The notes below the pieces were generated by a model. It was not told the origin of the DNA. It ran no database searches and saw only the letters and a list, made by a program, of their open reading frames with translations. The translations under genes and the position numbers were made by a program. DNA of 64,000 bases from Acorus gramineus (Eukaryota > Streptophyta > Magnoliopsida > Acorales > Acoraceae), in contig JAUJYN010000052.1 in the NCBI GenBank assembly GCA_030737835.1, positions 311,901-375,900 on the forward strand, in the 5' to 3' direction. The first letter of the stretch is position 1; every line of letters starts with the position of its first letter. Of this stretch, positions 8,928 to 19,450 are shown one piece after another.

Positions 8928-9961
8928 AAGTTTGAGAATCATCATCGCGTTGGAAAGCGTCAGTCCATGGAGATTCCTCAGTGGACGTGGGAGTGGGTTA
9001 TCAGGGATTGTTGCGGACTCGCTAATGTCACGTTCGGGTCACGACACCGTCTAGGTGATCATTGACCGACTGACTAAGTCCGCGCTTCCCTCCCTAATCC
9101 GACTGATTGAGTCTCTGGATGCCTTGACGTGGGTTTTCACCTTCGTGATTGTTCGTCTTCATGGCACTCCGGTCGGCGCTATTTTCAGTTGAGACGCGAG
9201 GGTTACTTTGAGGTTGTGGCGCAGCCTTGGCAGGCTTTGGCGCGAGCCTCCATTTAAGTATAGCGTTTCATCGCCGATGGATAGCCAGACAAAGAGGACG
9301 ATTCAGACCTTGGAGGACATGCTAAGTGCCTGCGTGCTCGATGATGAGGGCAGTTGGGTGAGGCACCACCCATTTGTTGGGGTATGCCTGCAAGACGACT
9401 GCCATTCGAGCATCCAGATGGATCTGTGAGAGGCACTCTACAGGCGCAGTTTTATACCTCCCTTGTGTTGGGACGGTTGTGGAGCGCCTGTTGGAGATGC
9501 CATAAGTTAGTTGTTTGACCTTGCGATGGCCAGGTTGGTTCATGTGTGCATCTACACCTCCCAGAACCGACAGAAGGGCTACGCAGGTCATCGTCGCTAG
9601 GAGCTTACCTTTGGGTTTGGCGACCATGTTTTCGTGAAGGTGTCCCAGTTTAAGGGCATCCTCTGTTTCGACGTTTGGGGCAAGCTGAGTTGGCTCTTCA
9701 ATGGGACTGTTTCTCGTCATTGAGTGGATTGGGGAGGTGGCTTGTCATGTATCCTTTCCCCCACAGCTGGTTCATGCCCACGACTTCCTCCTTGTCTCAT
9801 GGCCGAGGCGTTATGTCCAAGACCTTGCTCATGTCACTCAATTCGACCGCCTCATTCTCGAGCTGGATTTGTCGTTCATGGAGCAGTGGATCGAGGTCAA
9901 GGACAAACATGAGAAGAGGCTCCACGCTAAGACCGTTCCTTTGATTATAGTGTGTCGGTAG
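8928..9961 (+). pseudogene. Ty3/gypsy integrase remnant, core to C-terminus (copy 1)
   Basis: The frame begins near 8928 with KFENHHRVGKRQ and MEIPQWTWEW, the segment before the integrase core. Then VIIDRLTKSA and IVRLHGTPV (core), SQTKRTIQTLEDML and HSSIQM follow. The C-terminal GPY/F-type part includes SQNRQKGY, FGDHVFVKVSQFKG, IEWIGEVACHVSFPPQL and a tail ending HAKTVPLIIV before a stop. Stops and frameshifts break it; copy 1 has a TAG at the CAG of copy 2 near 9598. The tail stops where a chromodomain would be expected in Tekay elements, so that domain is absent. Integration could only have used enzyme supplied by another element. Confidence 0.85.
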
Positions 9962-10058
9962 TGCCAGTATGGTGCATAGACCACTTGAAAGCAAAAGGTC
10001 TATGCATGATACTTCCTATATTCGGTCTTCCCTTTGGGTTTCCTTAAATTTCAAGGAC

Positions 10059-10081
10059 TAAATTTCCTAAGGGGGGGAGAA
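10059..10081 (+). other. Polypurine tract before LTR C (copy 1)
   Basis: TAAATTTCCTAAGGGGGGG then AGAA, immediately before the LTR start TGTTATGCC. This is the expected plus-strand primer site. The first 17 bases recur directly after LTR C at 17123-17139. Confidence 0.9.
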
Positions 10082-11198
10082 TGTTATGCCTGTATCATTT
10101 GGAGCCATTTCGGTTAAGCCTTGGCCACTTCTGGGTCATTCAGGGCCTTTTTAATTTTTCGATCGGAGCCGCTAAAATTTTGGCTTTTAGCCACCTGCGG
10201 GAGTTAGAGCACTCTGATTGGAAATCTGACTACAATCCTGATACCGTTTAGTACTACCCATAAAAATTTCATCGAATTCCGGTAACGTTTTGAAAAATAT
10301 GCAGTTCCAAAGTTATGGGTATTTTACCAAGTATACCCCGGGGATGAAAAATTCTGGCAGCAGCCCTGTTCTATGTTTAGCTCTAATTTCAGAATAGCTG
10401 GAGAGATTATTTGATCTTGGCATAAACATGAAAGTTGTAGATAATCTTCTTGGCTTTCCAACGGAATTAGAATTGTGCAATTCGGAGCTATATTGAAAAT
10501 GTTCTGGTTGTTCTAATGAAGCATGTACAGAATTTCTAAGTCAGGGATGAAATGGTCATTTCCATCCCTCTTTAGATATTTATGTGCACCAAAATATCTC
10601 TCCCTCTCTCTCTCCCACATCCCACGTCCATTTTTCTTGTCTCTCTTTCTCTCTTACAAAGCCCCCCATGTGTTTGTGAAAACTCCTCAAAGAGAAGAGA
10701 AGGAGAAGGTGCAAGTGCAAGTGAGTGCTTGTGTAGGTTTTGTTGTTGTTGTTGATCTCCTCTCTCTCAAGCACCCTCTCATATCTTGTTCTCCCCCCCC
10801 CTGATTTTCAGCCAAGAAGGAGGCTGAGGGAGGGCTGAGGAGGTGGTGGTAGTGGTGGTGGTGGTTGAGGTGGTCGCGGGTGCGTCGAGGGCCCCCGAAC
10901 ATCCCCCTTTCTTTTCCCCTCCCAAGGTGAGCTCTCTGTTATATATGTGTCACTTTTAACCTGCTGGTAACCGTTGGAGCGTTCTGACAGTTTTTCGTTT
11001 TTTTCGATTTTCGATCGGAACCGCTAATTTTTGGACTGTTAGCTATCGTCCTGAGTTAGAGGACTCCGATTGGAAATCTAACTGCATATTTGGTGTCCTG
11101 GTGCCATTTTAAGCCTCTCACAAAAATTTCGTCGAATTCCGGTAACGTTTCCAAAATTTCACAGTTTCGGGGCGTATCTGGGTTTTTAAGTGACTTGC

Positions 11199-11208
11199 TA
11201 TATAAATG
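11199..11208 (+). promoter_or_regulatory. TATA box of LTR B2
   Basis: TATATAAATG lies about 260 bases into the LTR and about 325 bases before the first predicted donor. The pyrimidine-rich CTCTCTCCCCTCTCTC run that follows is typical of plant leaders. LTR B1 has a weakened match (TTACATAAAT at 4991-5000). Confidence 0.65.
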
Positions 11209-11739
11209 AAATCTAATTTTGAGTGAGCACTATTCATCATCCCTACCAAATGAGTTTTTCTCTCTCCCCTCTCTCTTTTTCTTTGATTTGAGCCCCCTAG
11301 AGCCCTCAAACCTAAAAACCTAAAGCATAGGAAGTGTAGATCGGGTCCCGATCTACACCCCGGTGCTTTCAAATCCGGATTCCGGCAAATTTTGCCCCTC
11401 CGTCCCCCCTCTCTTCTCCTCTGTTTTGGTCCATTTCGAGGGCCAAGAGAGATGCGGGCGTTGGAAGCCCTTGGGGAAAGGTTTCGGTGCGTGGAGAGCA
11501 ACCGGATTTCCCTTCCTCCCCTTGGTAAGCCTCTTTTCCTCTCTTTTCTTGCATAGATGTATGTTAGGAGGGTGGTTTTGTGGTTGGGAGGCGGTCGGCG
11601 GCGGTGGGTGGCCGTCGGAGGGCTGTGGTGGTGGTCGGAGGCCTTGGGGTGGTCGGTGTTGGTGGTAGAGGAGCTCGGGTAGGGAGTTAGGCAGTCCGAG
11701 CAGAGTGTTGGGCAGTCCCGAGTGTGTTAGCAGCAGGCG

Positions 11740-12535
11740 CAGCGGGTGGGCGCACCAAGTGGCCGGGCGCGCGGGTGCGTGCGCGCGGCGTGCGCTCGGG
11801 TGGTGCTGCAGGCGTGCTGGGCGAGCAGGGTAGGGCTAGTGCGGAGCAGGATGGCTGCGGGCTGTGCGAGCAGGGCAGGCCGGCTGGGCAGGCCACGCTC
11901 GGGCAGCTGGCAGGGGGGGTGCTCGGGCATCAGGCGGGCAGTGGCTGGGCGTGCAAGGCGAACGGTGCTCGGGCCACTCGGCGACGCGCGCAGGCAGGCA
12001 GCGCGGGCAGCAGCACGGGCATGCTGGCAGGCGCGTTGGGCGCGTGCTGCCAGGCACGCTGGGCGCGTGTTGCGCGTGCGTGCGCGTGGGCGCTGGGTGA
12101 GGGTCCCGGGTGCTGGGCGCTGAGTGTCGGGTGCTGGGCCGCGGATACCGGGCGCTGGGTTGAGGCGCAGGCTTGCGCGCGGTGCAGTGGGTGCGAGCGG
12201 GTGGTGCGCGCGTGGTGCGCGCGGGTAGAGGATGGTAGGTGCGCGTGGAGTGCGCGCGGATAGGGGGCTGGAGGTGCGCGCGGGGAGTGCGGGGTGCTCG
12301 CGGGCCAGCGCGAGGCGTGCGGGGTGCGCGCGAGCTACTACGCTGGGGCGCAGTGGGCGCGCGGTGCACCCGGGAGGCTAGGCGGCGTGTCCAGGCGGCG
12401 GGCAGGGGCCCGGCGATGCGCTTGGGTGCGCGGGCGGTGGCGCGGCGGCGCATCCGGGGGCGGGTGGCCGTGCGGGTGGTTGCCGGGGGTGCGGGAGTGT
12501 GTCGGGGTGCTCGGGCTAGCGTGCGTGCGGGTCGT
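11740..12535 (+). repeat. CpG-saturated intron block of LTR B2
   Basis: GCGC- and GTGC-rich low-complexity sequence lies between donor 11525 and acceptor 12643. It lacks the ordered 11-bp array of B1. Long open frames on both strands (up to 320 codons on the minus strand) are compositional. Confidence 0.8.
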
Positions 12536-14459
12536 ATGCACGTTTGCCCAAGTGTTGGGTGTTTGTTTGTGGGTTTTTGTGTATTTTTGATGTCTTTGGT
12601 AGTAGTTGTGGATTTTAACTCACCGTAAATGTCTGTCTTGCAGATCTTGACGGGCGGTCGCACGACGACCCGATCTTCGGTGAGTGGGACAATCCAACCC
12701 AGTAGAGTGGTGTTACACGCATTTGGGCGTATACCGACCTCTCTTGGGGCACCATGGATGTATATTAACCGGCAGTAATATGTAATCCATGCTTGCATGA
12801 TTTAAATGTAGAATGCATGCTACCTTAGTCTTTGTATGTTAGGGACTTACACCCATAGGATAGGTGTAAGAGCCATGCACCATGCCCCCTGTTTTCATGC
12901 TAGGAAACTTTGGCCTATGCATGCGTCCTACTAGTTTATTTATTAAATTAAATGCTAGTGTATGTTAAATCGCATGCCTTAGATAATATTATAGGGAGGA
13001 GCCTTGCGAGGTCAACATTGAGACCCGTGTTAGGGTACTCCGTGTTCCTTGTTTGGTTGTCGGGATGTTCTGTATCGGGACCTCATGCTGCCCTCCCAAG
13101 GTTTCTAGTCCCAGTAATATTATAAGTAATGTTATATAACTGGTATGATTATTAGCAATTCTAGTGAATATTATAGGGGAGGGGCCTTGCGAGGACAGCG
13201 GTGAGACCCGGGTTAGGGTACTCCGTGTTCCTTGTTTGGTTGTCGGGGTATCCTATATCGGGAACTCACGCCGCCCTCCCGAGTTTCTTTCCCCCAATGA
13301 TATTCCAACCTTGCTTTTATTGTACATGTTTCCCCGCATCTTGGTTATGCGCCCTGGAGGAACTCTGAAGAGTTCATGACATTTGAGTTGTAGAGATGTG
13401 TTGTCGACGGATCCGAGTGGATCATATGCGTATGGATAGGCTGTTCTGTTTCCCTTCGTTGGATCCGTGTAGAGACTGCCCCAGCGTGATAAGGTCGTCC
13501 CTTTCGAGGGCTCCCATCAGTAGGCGCCTCCCGATATTTGTGACGGACTGTGCTGAAGTTATGGGTGAAGGCCAGCGGCCTACGGAGTGGAGGAGAGACT
13601 ATCGGTGGACCAAGGGTGACCAACAGCCTAGTCAGTCCCAAAATCCTATGTCACCCATGGTAGGGTGAGGGTGAGGGTGAGGGTGTAGTGGGTTGGCGAT
13701 GAGCGACCCGCTGGATTTGTCTATGGGTGATTATCAGTCCCAATAGCCTATGTCACCCATTGATGGGTGAGGGTGAGGGTGTGGTGGTTCGGCGATGTAC
13801 GAACCACTGGATTATGTTGTTATGCCACTTAGAGGTTGGATAAATAATGGAATTGTGGTAAATATTGTCTGTGATGCATGGGTTGTGCTGTTCACTGAGC
13901 GTGTGGCTCACCCCTCGCATATGTTTTTCCCCAGTGGTCACTGAGCCTGAGCTGGAACCGGAGCAGCAGTTGGAGCTTTCTGAGGGATTCCTTCAGTAGC
14001 GAGCAGCGCTACGTTCCGCGAGTGCCAGAGGTTATCAGCATCCCTTTTCTTGGCTGTATGTATTTTATTTCCGTGCTTGGCACGCGTCTGTATATATTCA
14101 GTTGTATTTGTATATATTGGCTCTCACAGGACAGATGATTGTGTATCGAGTCTGTAGTATGTTTATTTACAGATTCAGTCTTTCGCTTCCGCATTTGGTG
14201 TATATATCATGTCAGCCTCTTTGTTGTCTATGTGTCATTCTGGTTGTTTGTGTATGATATATTATTGACCTCCTGTGTAGATTCTGATATTTTATATACA
14301 CTTGCCGCGTCCCGGGGACGGCCGCCCTGGGGCGTGACACTCTCCCCCTTCTTTTCTTGGTTTTCATGGCATAGGGGGCTGTTAGGGTGTGCATGCATGC
14401 TACGCATATGGGTTAGGGTGTCTGTGAGGGTTGGGGAGGGTTAAAAAGAGGTTGGGAGA

Positions 14460-14912
14460 GGCTGGGCGCGCGTTGGGGGCAGTCTGTGCGCGTGCGCACG
14501 CAAGCGCTCGCGCAGGCGGGCGCGCGGGTGCGCGCGGGGCCGCACGCGAGTGCGTGCGGGCACGCGCGAGCATGCGCGCGCGCGGGGCAGTGCGCCTGGG
14601 CATGCGTCTGGGCGCGGGGTTGGGGGCCAGTGCGCGCGCACGCTGCACGTGCTGGGGCATGCGCGGGGTTCTGCACGGGCGCGCAGTGCGCGTGAGGGCG
14701 AGCGGGCTGGACGTGCAGTGCGCGCGGCAGCAGCTCGTCTGGGCGCTCGGGTAGGCGCGCGGCAGTGCGCCAAGGGTGCTGGGGCGCGTGCGTGCGTGCG
14801 TGCGCGTGCGGGGGGCCATGCGTGTGGCTGCCCGAGGGTTCGGGTAGGTGTCGGGGCACTCGGACTCGCGTGCGTACGTGCGTGCTCGCATGCGTGCGAG
14901 TCCGTATGCATG
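14460..14912 (+). repeat. CpG-saturated block of LTR C
   Basis: Runs of GCGTGCGTGCGTGCGCG and similar, upstream of the LTR C acceptor at 14996. Equivalents: 57005-57470 (copy 2) and, on the minus strand, 30240-30530 and 38230-38540. Confidence 0.8.
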
Positions 14913-17122
14913 CTTGTCCGAGTATTTGGTATTTCTAATGATTTCTATGTGTAAATTGTGTTGTTACTCACCAAATTGGATGCCCCTACCTTGCAGATCT
15001 CGTCGGATGGGATGCGCGAGGTCCCGGGTTGTAAGGTGAGTGGTTCGATTCCAATCCCCCCCCCCCCCTCTCTAGGGATGCGCTCAACGCGCGTAGACGC
15101 GCGTCGCGCATCGATGGGGCCCCCTAGCTATAATATGTAGATACCATGTTAATGCATGTTTGCTATGATATAACCATGCCTTGTTAGACATTATATGCTA
15201 GGGATATACATCCATGATTCATGTATAGAGGCCCATACATGCCTAGACACCATGTCCCATGCTTGAAAAGCCTCGATCTACGCATGTTTCCCATTTAGTT
15301 TAATTTATTTAAATCAAATGAGAATATATTGTTATAAGCATGCCTTAGAGAATATTATAACCTTGTTGTTATAATATATGTTTCCCCGCATCTTAGTTAT
15401 GCGCCCTGGAGGAATTCTTGAGAATTCATGACATTAGTAGTGTTAGAAATCGTTGTCGACGGATCCAAGAGGATCGTATCCGCGTGAGTAGGCTGTTTTC
15501 TCCCCTTCGTTGGATCCGAGTAGGGACTCCCCGGTGTTGGAAAGCTGTCCTGACAGAGGGCTCCCATCTGTAGGTACCTCCGATGCGTCGGAGGGTGCTG
15601 ATCGTGGGAGTATACCAGGTAGAGGCTACGGAGTGAGGGAGAGGCTACCGGTGGACCAAGGGTGGAGAGCAGTCTAGTCTGTCCCAAAAGGCCCATGTCA
15701 CCCCTTAAAGGGTGAGGGTGAGGGTGAGGTGGGTCGGCGATGTTACGACCCACTAGCTTGTACAGTTACTCCCGTTTAGGGACTTTAATTATTTTAAGGT
15801 TAATATGAGTGTGTTGCATAGATTGTTGTTATGCCTGTGTTTTGATATCTCGATAAGTGAGTATCGAGAGTAGTTGTTTTCCATTGGGTTCGCTTTGCGA
15901 ACATGGGATCGTTCTCCCCTTCGTTGGATCCGATGTAGGAACTTCTCTGGTTTAGCTGTCCTGACAGAGGGCTCCCATCCGTAGGTACCACCGATGCATT
16001 CGAAAGAGTACTGATCGTGGGAGTATACCAGGTAGAGGCTACCCGGGGAAAGGGCTACCGGTGGACCAAGGGTGTAGAGCGGTGAGTTGAGGAGATCGGG
16101 TTGTAGATACTACCCGGGAGAGGGTTAACGAATGATGTTGCGAGCGTAGGGACTCCCCGGCGTTGGAAAGCTGTCCTGACAGAGGGCTCCCATCTGTAGG
16201 TGCCACCGATGAGTTCGAAGGGTACTGATCGTGGGAGTATACCAGGTAGAGGCTACGGAGTGTGGGAGAGGCTACCGGTGGACCAAGGGTGTAGAGCAGT
16301 CTAAATCTCTTCCAAAAGTCCTATGTCACCCCTAAAGGGTGAGGGTGAGGGTGAGGATGAGGTGAAGAATATCGCCGCGTGACCCATTCGTTGTTCGACC
16401 GTTCCCATAGTTGTTGGGTCCGGTCTTGTATCGATGTTTAAAGGCATCGTTTGAGCAATTATCTAGATGTAGATGATCTAGTAGTGTTGTGTAGACCAGT
16501 AATTCTGGGTCTCTTCAACCAACGGTATGGTCTCTCCCCAAAAGTCCCAAGAGTCTCCCTCCGGGAGTGAGGGTGAGGGTGAGGTTGGTCGTGCCACCGC
16601 GTGACCCTGTTATCCATTGGGTTTCTACCCATGTTTTTCCTTGAAAAAGGGAATTGATTATGTATTGAACTGTAGTATGGTGATTGGTTTCCAGCCACTC
16701 ACTGAGCTTGTAGCTCACCCCTCGCATACTGTTTCTTTTCAGGGGCAGTGTTGGGCGTGAAGCTGGAGCTTTCCTGTGGCGTGGTCTTATGGGCGTGGAG
16801 CGTTCTTCCGGCGGATGGCGAGTGCGAGGCTGTCAGCATTCCTAGAGTCATTTTATGTTTTGTAAATCGTGCATGTGGCACAGGTTGTATTTTCTTTGAT
16901 CTAGACTTGGCTCTCACAGGACAGTGATTGTGTATTCGAGTCTGTAATAATATTTTTGATTTACAAACATTGTTTATATATTATGCTTTCGCTTTTCATG
17001 TCAGTTATCATTATCTTGCTTTGCCACCTTGTGTATTGTTGTTGGAGTCTTTATTGACCTCAGGTATTGATAGCTGATATATTATTGCCACGTCTCGGGG
17101 ACGACCGCCTTGAAGCGTGACA

Positions 17123-17144
17123 TAAATTTCCTAAGGGGGAATAA
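17123..17144 (+). mobile_element. 22-bp interior remnant with second polypurine tract
   Basis: TAAATTTCCTAAGGGGGAAT plus AA joins the end of LTR C directly to the start of the 3' LTR A. It is all that remains of an interior between two LTRs. LTR C is therefore bracketed by direct copies of TAAATTTCCTAAGGGGG (10059-10075 and 17123-17139). Confidence 0.85.
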
Positions 17145-17681
17145 TGTTATGCCCGTGTCATTTGGAGCCTTATTTTTCGATCGGAGTGGCTAAAATTTTA
17201 GCTTTTAGCCACCTGCAGGAGTCGGAGCGCTCTGATTGAAAATTTGGCTACATAATTTTTCTCCTAGAAGTTATGTATTTCTGATTTGGTATTTGGATTT
17301 AATTTTGTTAAAATCCAAGATGAAGAGGTTTAAATATGATTTTATCATGAGATGCTCAGTTTTGAGTTATCTTTCATACAAAAGTGGAATTACATAAACT
17401 GGATTCATGTAGTAAAAGTTATGGGTATTTTTCCAAGTATACCCCGGGGATGAGGAAATTTTGGCAGCAGCCCTGTTCAATGTTTAGCTCTAATTTCGAA
17501 ATAGCTGGAGGGATTATTTGATCTTGGCATAAACATGAAAGTTGTAGATAATCTTCTTGGATTTCCAGTGGACTTTTAATTGTGCAATTCGGAGCTATAT
17601 TGAGGAAGTTATGGCTGTTCTAGTGAAGCATGTACAGAATTTCGGGTCATGGACGATTTTGTCCTTTGAACCCCACTTTGG

Positions 17682-17691
17682 CTATATAATG
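17682..17691 (+). promoter_or_regulatory. TATA box of LTR A
   Basis: CTATATAATG about 540 bases into the LTR, followed by a CT-rich start region. Conserved at 41135-41144 and near 60230. Confidence 0.65.
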
Positions 17692-18012
17692 TCCCCCCCA
17701 AATGTCTCCTCTCTCACTCTCTTTAGTCCAGCCCTCTTGAGTGTGTTTGGTAGGATTTCAGAAGGGGAAGATAAGGAAGAAGTGCTTGGAAGAGCAAAGA
17801 AGAGAAGGTGTGTGCATTGTTGTTGTCTCTTCCCTCTCCTCCTCCTATTGCCCCCCCCCCCCCCTAATGATATTCATGAATCCCCCTCCCCTCTGGTTCA
17901 GCAAGAAGAAGAGGAATGAAGGCGAAGTGGTGGTAGTAGTGGTGGTGGTCGAGGTGGTCATGGGTGTGCTTGCGAGCTCCCACACCTCCCCCTTCCCTTT
18001 CCCCTTCTCTTG

Positions 18013-18018
18013 GTAAGC
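18013..18018 (+). other. Predicted exon 1 splice donor of LTR A
   Basis: CTCTTG/GTAAGC, preceded by a purine-rich then GTGGTGGTGG leader. The same donor ends exon 1 at 41462 and 60560. Confidence 0.5.
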
Positions 18019-19450
18019 TTTCCCCTCTTCTTTTTCTGGTTTTTCAGCTCATTGGGTGTGTTGGGAGGTGGTGCATGCTAAGTGTTTGTGTTTTGGTTTG
18101 TGTGTGCTTGGTTGCTTGGGTGTAGGAGTGTCGGCGTGCCCAAGTGTTTGCTGCCCTGTGTGTGCTGCCTGTGCCCAGCATGAGCTGTCTGCTGCCCTGC
18201 CAGCACCAGCACTCCTGCCCAGCAGCTGTGCCCAGCGCGCCCAGAGACTGTGCCCAGTGTGTCCTGCGACGTGCCTAGCGCCTGTGCCCAGCGTGCCCTG
18301 CAGCGTGCCCTGCGTTCATGCCCAGCGTGTCCTGCGCGCCCACCGACTGTGCCCAGTGCGTCCTGCGACGTTACCTGCGACTGTGCCCAGCGTGCCAAGC
18401 GACTGTGCCCAGTGCGTCCTGCGATGTGGCCTGCGTCTGTGCCCAGCGCGCCCAGTGGCTGTTCCCAGCGGCTGTGCCCAGCCTGCCCTGCCTGTGCAAC
18501 CTGAGTGTTGCCCCGCTTGCCTTGCTCGAGTGCTGCCTCGCGATGCGCGATGACCCGGGTTGCGGTGAGTGGTTCAATCCAATCCCCCCCCCTCTTGGCA
18601 TGCGCTCGACTCGCGTAGTCGCGCGTTGCGCATCGATGGGGCCCCCTAGCTATACTACTTGTGTATATAAGTAGTATGGCCATGCTTAAGCTATAATATG
18701 TAGATATCTTGCATGCTAGGCTTATATACATGTATTGTATTCATGTATGAATGATTGTGTTGCATGAGCCCCTCTAGTATGGGCATGTATTTTTGGTAAT
18801 GTGTATGGATGTATAGAATATGGCATGCCTTAGGTAGTATTGTAATAATACTCCCACCATATTAATTGGAATATCCAGCATGAATAAGTCTGGGTTAATA
18901 ACGGGCACCTGCCTAATATTCCCTTGCGATAAGACTCAAGGGCGTGGTGTAGTTGTTGCGCCCATGCTAATGGGGCAAAGCTATGACCAGCTTCATGAGA
19001 TGATGATCTCTCCCACCCTCTCCCTCTGAACGAACTGAGTAAGTAGATGCGATTTCCTACTCGACTCAGGTTCGTTTGGAATATTGGCATGCACCTGTTA
19101 GTACGCGAGATCGCGCTTGACCCTTTCTTTTAAGTTGGTGATATCCAACGCATGTTTAAGTTAGGCCTTGTGTGCTTATGTGATTAATGACCATGTATGC
19201 ATGTTGTATGATTTATTATGATGTAAATCCATGTCCCTATAATTATTAGATGATTGTGCATATGGTTCATGCACATAGCTAGATATAAAATTCTCCTGGA
19301 TATATATTTATGCGCATGTTAAAAACTAATAGGCCTATCTGAGATAGGCGTGCGTATGACCCGCTGTCGGGTTGTAACTTATTATTTAGAGCGCTAGCGA
19401 TGTAATCGCCCCGTGCATCCGAGAGATGCACTCGTTTGGAATTCAGGAGC

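Larger units (their letters stand above)
10937..14339 (+). mobile_element. Solo LTR of family B, number 2 (copy 1)
   Basis: It starts TGTTATATATGTGTCAC and ends GGGGCGTGACA, 3403 bp, flanked by CTCTC (10932-10936 and 14340-14344). The uninterrupted site in the minus-strand LTR near 30652 reads GAGCTCTTCCCC on the minus strand. A TATA box, exon 1 with palindrome, donor at 11525, CpG block, exon 2 (12644-12679), paired modules and terminal acceptor are all present, making this the best-preserved LTR B. Confidence 0.95.
10082..17122 (+). mobile_element. LTR of mosaic type C, split by solo LTR B2 (copy 1)
   Basis: It starts TGTTATGCCTGTATC after a polypurine tract and ends AAGCGTGACA at 17122. 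A solo LTR B occupies 10937-14339, leaving about 3.6 kb. The head matches the head of the minus-strand LTR at 31452. The middle holds a CpG-rich block (14460-14910), exon 2 (14997-15035) and B-like modules (15385-15760). The tail is LTR-A-like with only one 115-bp unit. I read it as a recombinant of LTR types. No PBS follows it. Confidence 0.85.
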
